64,000 nucleotides of DNA. It comes from Sphingobacterium thalpophilum. GTDB lineage: Bacteria > Bacteroidota > Bacteroidia > Sphingobacteriales > Sphingobacteriaceae. Of this stretch, positions 45,463-54,270 are shown piece after piece. Made by a program: the position numbers and the translations under genes. The notes under the pieces are model-generated. The model was not told the DNA's origin. It made no database searches and worked only from the letters and a program-made list of their open reading frames with translations. Location of the stretch: assembly GCF_038396785.1 (NCBI RefSeq), contig NZ_CP151087.1, positions 1,426,001 through 1,490,000 of the forward strand. Direction: 5' to 3'. Within the stretch, counting starts at the first letter, position 1. Every line of letters begins with the position of its first letter.

Positions 45463-46875
45463 TTACATTAATTGGTTATATAGACTTATATACTTCGCTG
45501 CAGATTTATCCCAAGAAAAATCCAACTGCATCATTTTACGTTGATTCTCCTCAAACTGCTTTTTACTATCGTAAAAATTTATAGCCCGAACAATCGCTGC
45601 ACTAATTTCAGTGATTGTCAGACTATCAAAACCTATACCGTAGCCATCATTTTTCAGATCGATTACCGTATCTTTTAATCCCCCCACCTGATGCACGATC
45701 GGCAATGTACCGTACTTCATAGCATAGAGCTGATTAAGTCCACAGGGCTCAACACGGGAAGGCATTAAAAGAAAATCCGCACTGGCATAAAGCCAATGGG
45801 CCAGATTTTCATCATAACCAAAGAACACATCAAAATTATCAATTCCATCATCGACGAGTGATTTCACACGTGACTGGATCGCTGGGTCTCCGGCACCCAG
45901 TATAAATATACTTAATCTATCGTGATATTTCTCCGTCAAATCCAAAATTATCTCCGGAAGTAAATCCGCTCCTTTTTCTGTTGCCAATCGGCCGATAAAA
46001 ACAAGTAACGGTCGATCTGGATTGATTTTATACTGCTTCGCCAAAGCCTCCTTATTTTTCAACTTTCCGGAAAAAGCTTGTACAGCATCGTAGTTTTCTA
46101 GCAAGGTATAATCAATTTTAGGATCCCAGATTTCCCAGTCAATTCCATTGACAATACCGACAGATTTATTTCGCTCATCATAAAACAGCTGCTGCAAACC
46201 ATTTGCTTCCACATAAAGCTCTTCCAGATAACCTTCGGAGACCGTTGTGTACGCATCGCAACATTTAATGAGGGCTGCAAGCGGATTAATTAAACCATCC
46301 CAGTCCAATAATCCCCATTTCCAACTATCGAAAGCGGGCAACAGAATAGCTTTGCTCCAATGTGTCCAGCCCTGATACTGCCCATTGTGGACGGTGCCCA
46401 CCGTTTTAACGTCGGCAAGAAAGTTATAGTCATTGCTATACCTCATCAAAAAAGGCATCAAACCGACATGATGATCATGGCAATGCACGATATCAGGTAC
46501 TATATTTTTATCCTTAAACCACGCCAACACAGCATGTTGAAAGGCGATAAACTGCTCGCCTTCATCCGGATAACAATATACCTCCTGCCGATCGAGTTTA
46601 CCTGGAATCTTAATCAGGTAGAGCTCAAATCCAAGTACCTGATGATCTTCCTTATAAACACTGTAGCGCAGCAATTCAGATCCTTGATAAAAAGTACCTT
46701 CATGAACTAGGCTAAAAGCATGATCCCTAACAAAAGGACGATCATACCAAGGCATGACAACCGCCGCCTCCCATCCCAGTTTGGTTTGGTATTTGGGCAG
46801 CGCGCCCACGACATCCGCGAGACCACCTACTTTGGCCACGGGATAACATTCTACACTCAAGTGAAATACGTTCAT
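45463..46875 (-). CDS. glgA: Glycogen synthase (ADP-glucose type)
   Basis: Extends alpha-1,4-glucan chains using ADP-glucose. A GT5 enzyme of 470 residues with the N-terminal KVGGLADVVGALP loop and the C-terminal ExxxxxE-type region PSRVEPCGLNQLYAMKYG. The start overlaps nothing; glgB ends 35 bases upstream and glgC begins 6 bases downstream. Confidence 0.97.
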   Translation of the reverse strand: MNVFHLSVECYPVAKVGGLADVVGALPKYQTKLGWEAAVVMPWYDRPFVRDHAFSLVHEGTFYQGSELLRYSVYKEDHQVLGFELYLIKIPGKLDRQEVYCYPDEGEQFIAFQHAVLAWFKDKNIVPDIVHCHDHHVGLMPFLMRYSNDYNFLADVKTVGTVHNGQYQGWTHWSKAILLPAFDSWKWGLLDWDGLINPLAALIKCCDAYTTVSEGYLEELYVEANGLQQLFYDERNKSVGIVNGIDWEIWDPKIDYTLLENYDAVQAFSGKLKNKEALAKQYKINPDRPLLVFIGRLATEKGADLLPEIILDLTEKYHDRLSIFILGAGDPAIQSRVKSLVDDGIDNFDVFFGYDENLAHWLYASADFLLMPSRVEPCGLNQLYAMKYGTLPIVHQVGGLKDTVIDLKNDGYGIGFDSLTITEISAAIVRAINFYDSKKQFEENQRKMMQLDFSWDKSAAKYISLYNQLM

Positions 46876-46910
46876 TCTTCTTTTACAGCATGAGATTTAA
46901 TAACAAGATT

Positions 46911-48869
46911 TTATACAGGGATACGCTCGCCTTGTTTAATGGGATTGACTTCCTTTACCGCTCTCTTCCTTTTCAAAATATATCCGCCAAGCGGAGGTAA
47001 ATGAACTTGAGCAGACTGTACCTGGTTCATCCAATGCAGGTGTTCACTATGAATGAGCAGCTGATGTATTCCAGAACCGAAATAGGTCAAATCATCCGAA
47101 TTCAACAGCACTTCCCATTCACCAGCGTAAGGTAAACCAATACGGAAATGTTCCCGAACAACAGGCGTTAAGTTAAGTACAACAACCGTATCATCCCAGG
47201 CGTCAAATCCCTTTCGCCAATAGACCACAACCGAATTTTCACGATCACCAGCATCTATCCATTCAAAGCCCGAAGCGTCAAAAGCCTTCTGGTAAAGACT
47301 TGGTTGGCTCCTATAAATCGTATTCAGGTCGGCTACAAATTGCTTCATACCCTGGTGTGGCGCAAATTCCAAAAGATGCCAATCAAGCGATTGGTTTACA
47401 TTCCACTCCGAAGTCTGCCCAAATTCTCCGCCCATAAACAGCAATTTTGTTCCCGAAAAAGTATACATAAAGAGATACAATGCCCGCAGGTTGGCAAACT
47501 TTTGCCATTCATCGCCCGGCATCTTATAAATTAATGAATGCTTTCCGTAGACAACCTCATCATGTGACAGCGGTAGCATAAAATTTTCATGGAAAGCATA
47601 TACTGTCGCAAAGGTCAGTCGATCATGATGATAGCTGCGATTAATCGGATCCTCTTTAAAATAATCCAATGTGTCATGCATCCAGCCCATCATCCATTTC
47701 ATTCCAAACCCCAATCCACCAGCATAGGTTGGGCGACTGACACCCGGCCAGGAAGTCGATTCTTCCGCGATGGTCTGCACATGTGGGAAATGTCCGTAAA
47801 CGGCCTCATTCAGTTCTTTTAAAAATTGTACCGCTTCAAGATTCTCATTTCCACCAAACTCATTGGCAATCCACTCGCCTGCGTTTCGACTATAATCCAA
47901 ATAGAGCATAGAAGCAACCGCATCGACCCGAAGTCCATCGATATGAAAACGATCCAACCAATAAAATGCATTACTGATCAAAAAAGAACGCACTTCATTA
48001 CGTCCGTAGTTGAAAATATAGGATTGCCAATCGGGATGAAACCCTTTACGGGGATCTTCATGCTCGTATAAGCTCGTACCGTCAAAACGATAAAGACCAT
48101 GTGCGTCACCTGGAAAATGCGAAGGAACCCAATCCAACAATACACCTATCCCGGCGGCATGCAGCTCCTCAATCAGATACATGAGATCTTGTGCCGATCC
48201 GTAGCGTGAACTCGCAGCAAAATAGCCCGTTATCTGGTATCCCCAAGAAGGGTAATAGGGATGTTCCATCAGGGGCATAAATTCTACATGGGTAAAATTC
48301 ATTTCCTTCACATAGGATACGAGCGCCACAGCGATTTCGCGGTAGTTGAGCAAAGTATCCGGACTTTCGGGATCCCGCGACCAAGATCCTAAATGCACTT
48401 CATAGACAGACCATGGTTGATCCAGCCTGTTTTTAACAGCCCTTTCCTGCATCCATTGCTTATCCTGCCACTCGAACCAGGTCGAATGAACAATGGAAGC
48501 AGTCTTTGGCGCGATCTCCCACTGAAAAGCAAAGGGGTCTCCTTTTTCAAGTTGTTCGCCAGTATAAGTCTCAATAACATACTTATACGCCTCCCCATTG
48601 CCAAGCCCCGGAATAAATCCCTCCCAGATTCCGCTACCATCCCAGCGCACATAGAGCGCGTGACGCGCTTTATCCCAAAAATTGAAGTTGCCGGTTACAA
48701 AGACCGATTTTGCATTTGGAGCCCAAACCGCAAAATAAACGCCTTTTTCACCATTGACTTCCAGCTCGTGTGAACCGAACTTTTCGTATAATTTGAAGTG
48801 CTTACCCGACTGGAATAAGGCGACATCAAATTCAGAAAATAGACTATGCGGAATTACTTCATTGGTCAT
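46911..48869 (-). CDS. glgB: 1,4-alpha-glucan branching enzyme
   Basis: Introduces alpha-1,6 branches into glycogen. The 652 residues comprise a CBM48 domain (about 30-120), a GH13 catalytic barrel and a C-terminal beta domain. Catalytic features are the nucleophile Asp in GLRVDAVASM, the Glu in TIAEESTSWPG and the transition-state Asp in LSHDEVVYGK. It begins three bases after the stop of the GH31 gene, so the two are tightly coupled. Confidence 0.97.
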   Translation of the reverse strand: MTNEVIPHSLFSEFDVALFQSGKHFKLYEKFGSHELEVNGEKGVYFAVWAPNAKSVFVTGNFNFWDKARHALYVRWDGSGIWEGFIPGLGNGEAYKYVIETYTGEQLEKGDPFAFQWEIAPKTASIVHSTWFEWQDKQWMQERAVKNRLDQPWSVYEVHLGSWSRDPESPDTLLNYREIAVALVSYVKEMNFTHVEFMPLMEHPYYPSWGYQITGYFAASSRYGSAQDLMYLIEELHAAGIGVLLDWVPSHFPGDAHGLYRFDGTSLYEHEDPRKGFHPDWQSYIFNYGRNEVRSFLISNAFYWLDRFHIDGLRVDAVASMLYLDYSRNAGEWIANEFGGNENLEAVQFLKELNEAVYGHFPHVQTIAEESTSWPGVSRPTYAGGLGFGMKWMMGWMHDTLDYFKEDPINRSYHHDRLTFATVYAFHENFMLPLSHDEVVYGKHSLIYKMPGDEWQKFANLRALYLFMYTFSGTKLLFMGGEFGQTSEWNVNQSLDWHLLEFAPHQGMKQFVADLNTIYRSQPSLYQKAFDASGFEWIDAGDRENSVVVYWRKGFDAWDDTVVVLNLTPVVREHFRIGLPYAGEWEVLLNSDDLTYFGSGIHQLLIHSEHLHWMNQVQSAQVHLPPLGGYILKRKRAVKEVNPIKQGERIPV

Positions 48870-48872
48870 GTT

Positions 48873-51332
48873 TTAACCTTCTATCAATATGTTATCAAAT
48901 TCTCGTGCGACATTAATCCAATACCGCCCCTTATCATCTACTTGTACTTTTGTCTCAATACCATCAGTCTTCACCTTCTTAACCTGAAAAGGCAAGCCGA
49001 TTAACTGTAATTTATATTCCTCATACCGCTCCGTAAAAAGCCCATCTTGCGTCTGTTTAATCGACAGGGATTCTTTGAGCCCCGATACGGTAAAGCATTT
49101 TTCAAGATAAATATCCTGCTCATAGGCAAAGGTGTCGCCATGATCCGAATACACATACGAACGGGTTACACCTTCAGCGAAGTAAACATTGAGCTGCAGC
49201 TCCTCAATTTTCTTTTCACCAGTATATTGCATCACTGGATATTCGGGGATAACAGATCCCCCACGAATGAAAATCGGCATCTCATCAATCGGCGTAGGAA
49301 CAGTATGTTCTTTACCGCCCACGTAGGTTTCATTATTGAAATAATAAAACCAAGTACCTTCAGGCAGATAGACAATCTTGCTTTTTTGTCCCGGCTGCAA
49401 TACTGGGGATACCAATATTTTATCCCCAAAACAGAATTCCTCCTCACGTTGCCAATTGGTCGGTATATGCTGTTCGACCATGGAAATCGGACGTAATATG
49501 GGAAAACCATACTTCGTTTGCTCCCAAAAACAGGTATAGATATACGGCAACAACTTATAACGGAGTTCGATAAATTTCCGATTGATCTTTTCCCAATCCT
49601 CCCCAAAACTCCAGGGCTCCCGGTCGCGGGTATCGCCAGCGGAATGCACACGCATAAAAGGCGAGAAAACGCCAAATTGCATCCATCGCGTAAATAACTC
49701 ACCGTCGGGTTCACCCGTAAACCCACCAATATCCGTTCCACAAAAGGACATGCCCGAAGTCGACAAACGCTGTAACTGCAAGGTTCCCAACTTGAGATGT
49801 TCCCAACTCGCCAAATTATCGCCGGTCCAGACCGAAGAATAGCGTTGTGTTCCCGCATAAGCCGCTCGGGTGATGGTAAATGGCCGTTTATTTTTATACA
49901 ATTTCTTTAAACCATCATAGGTTGCCCGGACCATCTGCATGCCGTAGATATTATGTGCCTTACGATGCGAACCCCGATGCCCGTCATATTGGTGACGTAC
50001 ATCGTCGGGGAATGTTCCGCGGCCAAATACGGCCGGTTCATTCATATCGTTCCAGAAGCCAGCCACGCCATCTTCCACAAGGCCCTGATATAAGGTGCCC
50101 CACCATTGACGAACCTCCGGATTGGTAAAATCAGGAAATTGACAACGTCCCGGCCACACAAATCCTTCCATAAAATAATCATCCCCGCGGCGACAGAAAT
50201 ACCTATTTTCCTTTCCTTCCCTGAACACCCAGTAGTTCTCATCAACCTTGATGCCCGGGTCGATCATCACCACCGTTTTAAAGCCATCATTGGCCAAATC
50301 GCTGATCATATTCTTAGGATTGGGAAAATACTGCTTGTTCCAGGTAAAACAGCGGTATCCTTCCATGTAATCGATATCAAGATAAATCGCATCACAGGGG
50401 ATCTGTCGCTTCCGAAACTCCTCAGCAACCTTCCGGACATTCGCTTCGGGATAATAACTCCAGCGACACTGATGGTAACCAATTGCCCACAGCGGTGGCA
50501 GGTAATGTGTACCTGTCAGCGTATGATAGCGACGGATGACGTCGATAATATGTGGACCATGGATGTAGTAGTACTGCAGTTCCCCTCCTTCGGACCAAAA
50601 GCTTGTTTTTCCCGGATCTTCCGCGGCGAAATCAAAATACGTTTTAAAGGTATTGTCAAAGAATATACCGTAGGCTTCACCATCTTTTAAACCAATATAA
50701 AACGGAATAGTTTTATAAAGTGGATCCTGATCGTAAGCAAAAGCATAAGTGTCTGAATTCCAGTTTTTAAGTCTTTTACCTCTCAGGTTCAATTTAGTGG
50801 CCTTGTCCCCCAGTCCATAAAAAGCTTCATTTTCAAAGGCCACTTTTGTGCTATATACATAATAGCCTCCAAAATCAGGGTTTTCCTCCCAGTGCATCGG
50901 AGCCAAATCTGCATTGAACAGTTTACCCGAGCGATCAGAAAAAGAAATCAAAAAATCATTCTTATTGATCTTACAGGAAATAGTATTCGTATGCACCAGA
51001 TAATGATCTGCCTCTTCCTTGCATTGATGTATACTGACGCGGTGATCTTTCTTGGCCAAGGCATACGAAAAATCCTCCAAAAAAGTCCCTTGTGGAGCCA
51101 GCCGTACTCGCACGATCTCATCCGTGACGATCTTAATTTCTACCTTGGCTTTGCCGTCAGAAAAATAATAAGACTTATCGTTTTGATTGTGGGCTACTAT
51201 CGTTTCAAGGTATTTCTTTTCAATTTTCGGTAAATCCAATACCGGATTATTCACATGATGCATACTCTCCAAAGTACCATCATTTTCCTCCTCATGTAGT
51301 GTGGTTTGATTTAGGTTGTCGTCTTCAAGCAT
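48873..51332 (-). CDS. Glycoside hydrolase family 31 alpha-glucosidase
   Basis: Cleaves terminal alpha-linked glucose; family GH31. The 819 residues contain the N-terminal beta domain, the TIM barrel with nucleophile Asp in GFWNDMNEPAVF, the acid/base Asp region HSAGDTRDREPW, and C-terminal beta domains. There is no signal peptide, which fits a cytoplasmic enzyme trimming glycogen or maltodextrin. It is the first gene of the glycogen operon and so the operon carries a degrading enzyme together with three biosynthetic ones. Confidence 0.93.
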   Translation of the reverse strand: MLEDDNLNQTTLHEEENDGTLESMHHVNNPVLDLPKIEKKYLETIVAHNQNDKSYYFSDGKAKVEIKIVTDEIVRVRLAPQGTFLEDFSYALAKKDHRVSIHQCKEEADHYLVHTNTISCKINKNDFLISFSDRSGKLFNADLAPMHWEENPDFGGYYVYSTKVAFENEAFYGLGDKATKLNLRGKRLKNWNSDTYAFAYDQDPLYKTIPFYIGLKDGEAYGIFFDNTFKTYFDFAAEDPGKTSFWSEGGELQYYYIHGPHIIDVIRRYHTLTGTHYLPPLWAIGYHQCRWSYYPEANVRKVAEEFRKRQIPCDAIYLDIDYMEGYRCFTWNKQYFPNPKNMISDLANDGFKTVVMIDPGIKVDENYWVFREGKENRYFCRRGDDYFMEGFVWPGRCQFPDFTNPEVRQWWGTLYQGLVEDGVAGFWNDMNEPAVFGRGTFPDDVRHQYDGHRGSHRKAHNIYGMQMVRATYDGLKKLYKNKRPFTITRAAYAGTQRYSSVWTGDNLASWEHLKLGTLQLQRLSTSGMSFCGTDIGGFTGEPDGELFTRWMQFGVFSPFMRVHSAGDTRDREPWSFGEDWEKINRKFIELRYKLLPYIYTCFWEQTKYGFPILRPISMVEQHIPTNWQREEEFCFGDKILVSPVLQPGQKSKIVYLPEGTWFYYFNNETYVGGKEHTVPTPIDEMPIFIRGGSVIPEYPVMQYTGEKKIEELQLNVYFAEGVTRSYVYSDHGDTFAYEQDIYLEKCFTVSGLKESLSIKQTQDGLFTERYEEYKLQLIGLPFQVKKVKTDGIETKVQVDDKGRYWINVAREFDNILIEG

Positions 51333-51413
51333 AATTGTAATATGTTAAAAAGTTTCTGAAGGCTTAATTCCTCTTTAAGATAGAAAATTAATCCTGCGCT
51401 GACAACAAAACAC

Positions 51414-51453
51414 AAAAAAAAATCCCGCCTATTGGGATAGACGGGATTTTTTT
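51414..51453 (-). terminator. Terminator of dps
   Basis: A 15-bp stem with one G-U wobble (51418-51432 with 51437-51451), 4-nt loop and long T-run on the minus strand. It lies 28 bases after the dps stop. Confidence 0.88.
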
Positions 51454-51480
51454 CAATACCTGTGGATAAACTTCTACAGC

Positions 51481-51954
51481 TTACTTAACAAAATGCGCAC
51501 GAAGCATCCAGGCCATCTTTTCATGCTTTTCCAATAGTCCAACCAAAAAGTCCTCCGTACCATTATCCGAAGTGCCTTCAACCACAGAAATGTCGGCACG
51601 AATTGACATCGCTATAGCTTCATGGTCAGCCAACAATTCTTTGTAATAGGACTGACTGTCGGTTTTTTCTGAAGTAGACTCCGTTAAACGAGTCAATTTC
51701 AAATATTTATCAAAGGTACCTACCGCATAATGCCCTAAAGTACGTACACGTTCTGCTACTTCATCGATCACTTCAGCTAGTTCATCGTATTGTGATTCCA
51801 AAAATAAGTGAGCAGCATGAAAATCCGCACCTTCCACATTCCAATGCGCGTTACGCGTCTTCATGTAGACAATGTGTTCATCTGCCAACAGCACATTTAG
51901 CAACTTTGCAACTTTTTTCAAGTCCGCATCTTTAATTCCAATTGAAGTTTTCAT
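51481..51954 (-). CDS. dps: Dps family DNA-protection/ferritin-like protein
   Basis: Iron-storing, DNA-binding dodecamer subunit expressed in starvation or oxidative stress. The 157 residues show the ferroxidase-site motifs HWNVEGADFHAAHLFLE and YDELAEVIDEVAERV. OxyR, encoded 18 kb away, controls dps in other bacteria; no such site is identified here. The gene is monocistronic, with a terminator. Confidence 0.94.
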   Translation of the reverse strand: MKTSIGIKDADLKKVAKLLNVLLADEHIVYMKTRNAHWNVEGADFHAAHLFLESQYDELAEVIDEVAERVRTLGHYAVGTFDKYLKLTRLTESTSEKTDSQSYYKELLADHEAIAMSIRADISVVEGTSDNGTEDFLVGLLEKHEKMAWMLRAHFVK

Positions 51955-52289
51955 ATTATAATCTTTTGTTAACTATATGTTTTAAATGCTTAGTTAAATT
52001 TACCCAAAAATGCGGTAAAAACCAAATAAAAGCCAGTCAAATTCACAACAATTACCTCACCCCACTATACCAAACCAGACTTACATTTCGTATTACTGCA
52101 AAGCGTTTGCTAGACTGAAAAATGAAAAGCGAAGGCTGCACCGACAGTGTTCTTTGTAGAAACAGATAAGACCTAGATTGTACCTTATGAACGAAACATT
52201 TTAAACAAAAATCGATCAAGCTATTATTTAAAGCACATAATGTTGTATTTTTGCAGACATCTTTATTTTGAGGGAAAGCTGCGGACAAC
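51955..52289. other. Intergenic stretch between dps and the pseudouridine synthase gene
   Basis: About 335 bases, divergent genes on both sides. A TATTTTTG box at 52246-52253 (plus strand) lies 36 bases before the pseudouridine synthase ATG. No ORF of note and no repeat is seen. Confidence 0.5.
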
Positions 52290-53969
52290 ATGGACAACAA
52301 TACCTATTTTCACAAATTCAAACAGGATATTTCAGCGATTGAACTTCCAACACGATTTACCTTCCCATTTTGCTATGAACCGCACCCCCTTGCCGTAACC
52401 GCCGCAAAAGAACTTCAATATTACATCGAAACACAAGAGGACTGGACCCACAATTTTGGCCTGGACAGCGCCATGGAGGGCCTCGCTATTGGAAAAATGT
52501 TCGGTGTGCTGGTTGTCAGAAACCAACACAATGAGCTTGGCTACCTTGCCGCTGTTTCGGGAAAACTGGCCGGAAGCAACAAACACCGCTATTTTGTACC
52601 GCCAATATTCGATATGTTGGAAGAAAACAGTTTTTTTCTAAACGAAGAGGTGCATCTCAATGCACTGAACCGCAAAATAGAAAGGCTTGAAAATAGTGAA
52701 GAGCTAGCAGACACGCAGCGTAATCTTGACCGGTTAAAAAATGAATGGGATAAGTCGCTCGATGAGCTAAAATCGAAATTAAGAATCCAAAAGAAGGAAC
52801 GAAAAGAAACCCGTACAAAACTGAAGGTCAGTTTATCCGATGCGGAATATGAATTATTGATGGAAGACATGCGGAGCCAGAGTTTAAAAGACAAACAACA
52901 GCTTCAGCGCTTTCAATATGACATGCATTTGGCTCTGGAAACAGAGAGTAACCATTTACAACAATTGCTATCTACGATTACCGCGCTAAAAGAGGAACGC
53001 AAAACACGCTCAGGCAATCTGCAAAAACAGCTTTTCGAACAATATAATTTTCGCAATGCAAAAGGGCAACGCAAGAATGTCGTCGACATATTCCATGAAT
53101 TTGACACGATAACTCCGCCTGCGGGATCGGGGGAATGCGCTGCGCCAAAACTGCTGCAATATGCATATGAAAACCAGTTAACACCCCTAGCTTTGGCCGA
53201 ATTTTGGTGGGGCTGCTCCCCTGCATCTGAAATACGCAGGCACAAAAACTACTATCCGGCATGCCGCAAAAAATGTGAACCGATTTTAGGGTATATGCTC
53301 CAAGGCTTGGTCGTAGATCCGAATCCCATGCAGCAGGAAACGACCTTGGATATCGCACTTCCTCAAATTTATGAGGATGAAGATATTATCATCATCAACA
53401 AACCAGCAGAATTTCTTTCTGTACCAGGAATATATGTCAAGGATTCGGTCTACAACCGTATTCTTCAACGTTATCCAAAAGCAGGCCCGATTATTATCCA
53501 CCGCCTGGATATGTCGACATCCGGCCTATTGGTTGTTGCCAAAAACAAAGAAGCGCATAAATTTATTCAGGATCAATTTATTCAGCATACCATCAAAAAA
53601 ACATACATTGCCTTACTTGATGGTATTATCGAAGCTCCATCCGGCTTGATCGACCTCCCTCTTCGCGTCGATCTGGATGATAGACCCCGACAAATGGTCT
53701 GCTACACCTATGGCAAGCCAGCGCAGACAAAATGGGAAAAAATTGCGATAGAGAATAATCAAACGAGGGTCAGGTTTTATCCCTTGACTGGCCGAACCCA
53801 CCAGCTTCGCATGCATGCGGTGCACCCCAATGGGCTAAATACACCTATTGTTGGTGACGATCTCTATGGCAAAAAAGCTAATAGATTACACCTTCATGCC
53901 GCTTCAATTACCTTTATACACCCTCGTTTCAAAAAAGAAATGACCTTCGAAATCGAGCCAGATTTTTAA
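52290..53969 (+). CDS. RluA-type pseudouridine synthase with long coiled-coil and Cys-rich N-terminal part
   Basis: Isomerises uridine to pseudouridine in rRNA or tRNA. The 559 residues are about 250 longer than a plain RluA protein. The catalytic Asp lies in HRLDMSTSGLL (RluA motif II) in the C-terminal domain (about 350-555), together with KTYIALLDG and GRTHQLRMHA. The first 340 residues include a long charged coiled coil (about 125-260). Then come four Cys at 283, 309, 325 and 329, in GECAAPK, WWGCSPA and ACRKKCE, which could hold zinc or an iron-sulphur cluster. No S4 domain is seen. Target base is unknown. Confidence 0.88.
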   Translation: MDNNTYFHKFKQDISAIELPTRFTFPFCYEPHPLAVTAAKELQYYIETQEDWTHNFGLDSAMEGLAIGKMFGVLVVRNQHNELGYLAAVSGKLAGSNKHRYFVPPIFDMLEENSFFLNEEVHLNALNRKIERLENSEELADTQRNLDRLKNEWDKSLDELKSKLRIQKKERKETRTKLKVSLSDAEYELLMEDMRSQSLKDKQQLQRFQYDMHLALETESNHLQQLLSTITALKEERKTRSGNLQKQLFEQYNFRNAKGQRKNVVDIFHEFDTITPPAGSGECAAPKLLQYAYENQLTPLALAEFWWGCSPASEIRRHKNYYPACRKKCEPILGYMLQGLVVDPNPMQQETTLDIALPQIYEDEDIIIINKPAEFLSVPGIYVKDSVYNRILQRYPKAGPIIIHRLDMSTSGLLVVAKNKEAHKFIQDQFIQHTIKKTYIALLDGIIEAPSGLIDLPLRVDLDDRPRQMVCYTYGKPAQTKWEKIAIENNQTRVRFYPLTGRTHQLRMHAVHPNGLNTPIVGDDLYGKKANRLHLHAASITFIHPRFKKEMTFEIEPDF

Positions 53970-54270
53970 TAGCGCTGACTATATCGTTACAAAAGTCAGT
54001 AAATAAAGTAGCGGAAAATCATCGCCAAGTCAAAATGTAATGTGAAAATTATTGACCCAAATCAATAATTTAACATAAACAACTCACAAACAAAGACTTA
54101 CAAACAAATGTAATTCAACTACTTTCCTTTATTACATTACAATAAAATTTTAATTATTCTTAATTTTTTGTTTCCTTTGTTCACTGATTTTTTGATTTTA
54201 ATACCTATAAAGTCAAAAATAAAGTAGAAACAGGAAAACAATTTTGAATTTTCAAGATTATAGCAATATA

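Noticed and set aside
49232..49858. 208-codon minus-strand ORF in the GH31 gene, and similar long shadows (50106-50690, 58068-58547)
   Set aside because: They overlap genes with full domain motifs in the other frame and have no recognisable protein pattern.
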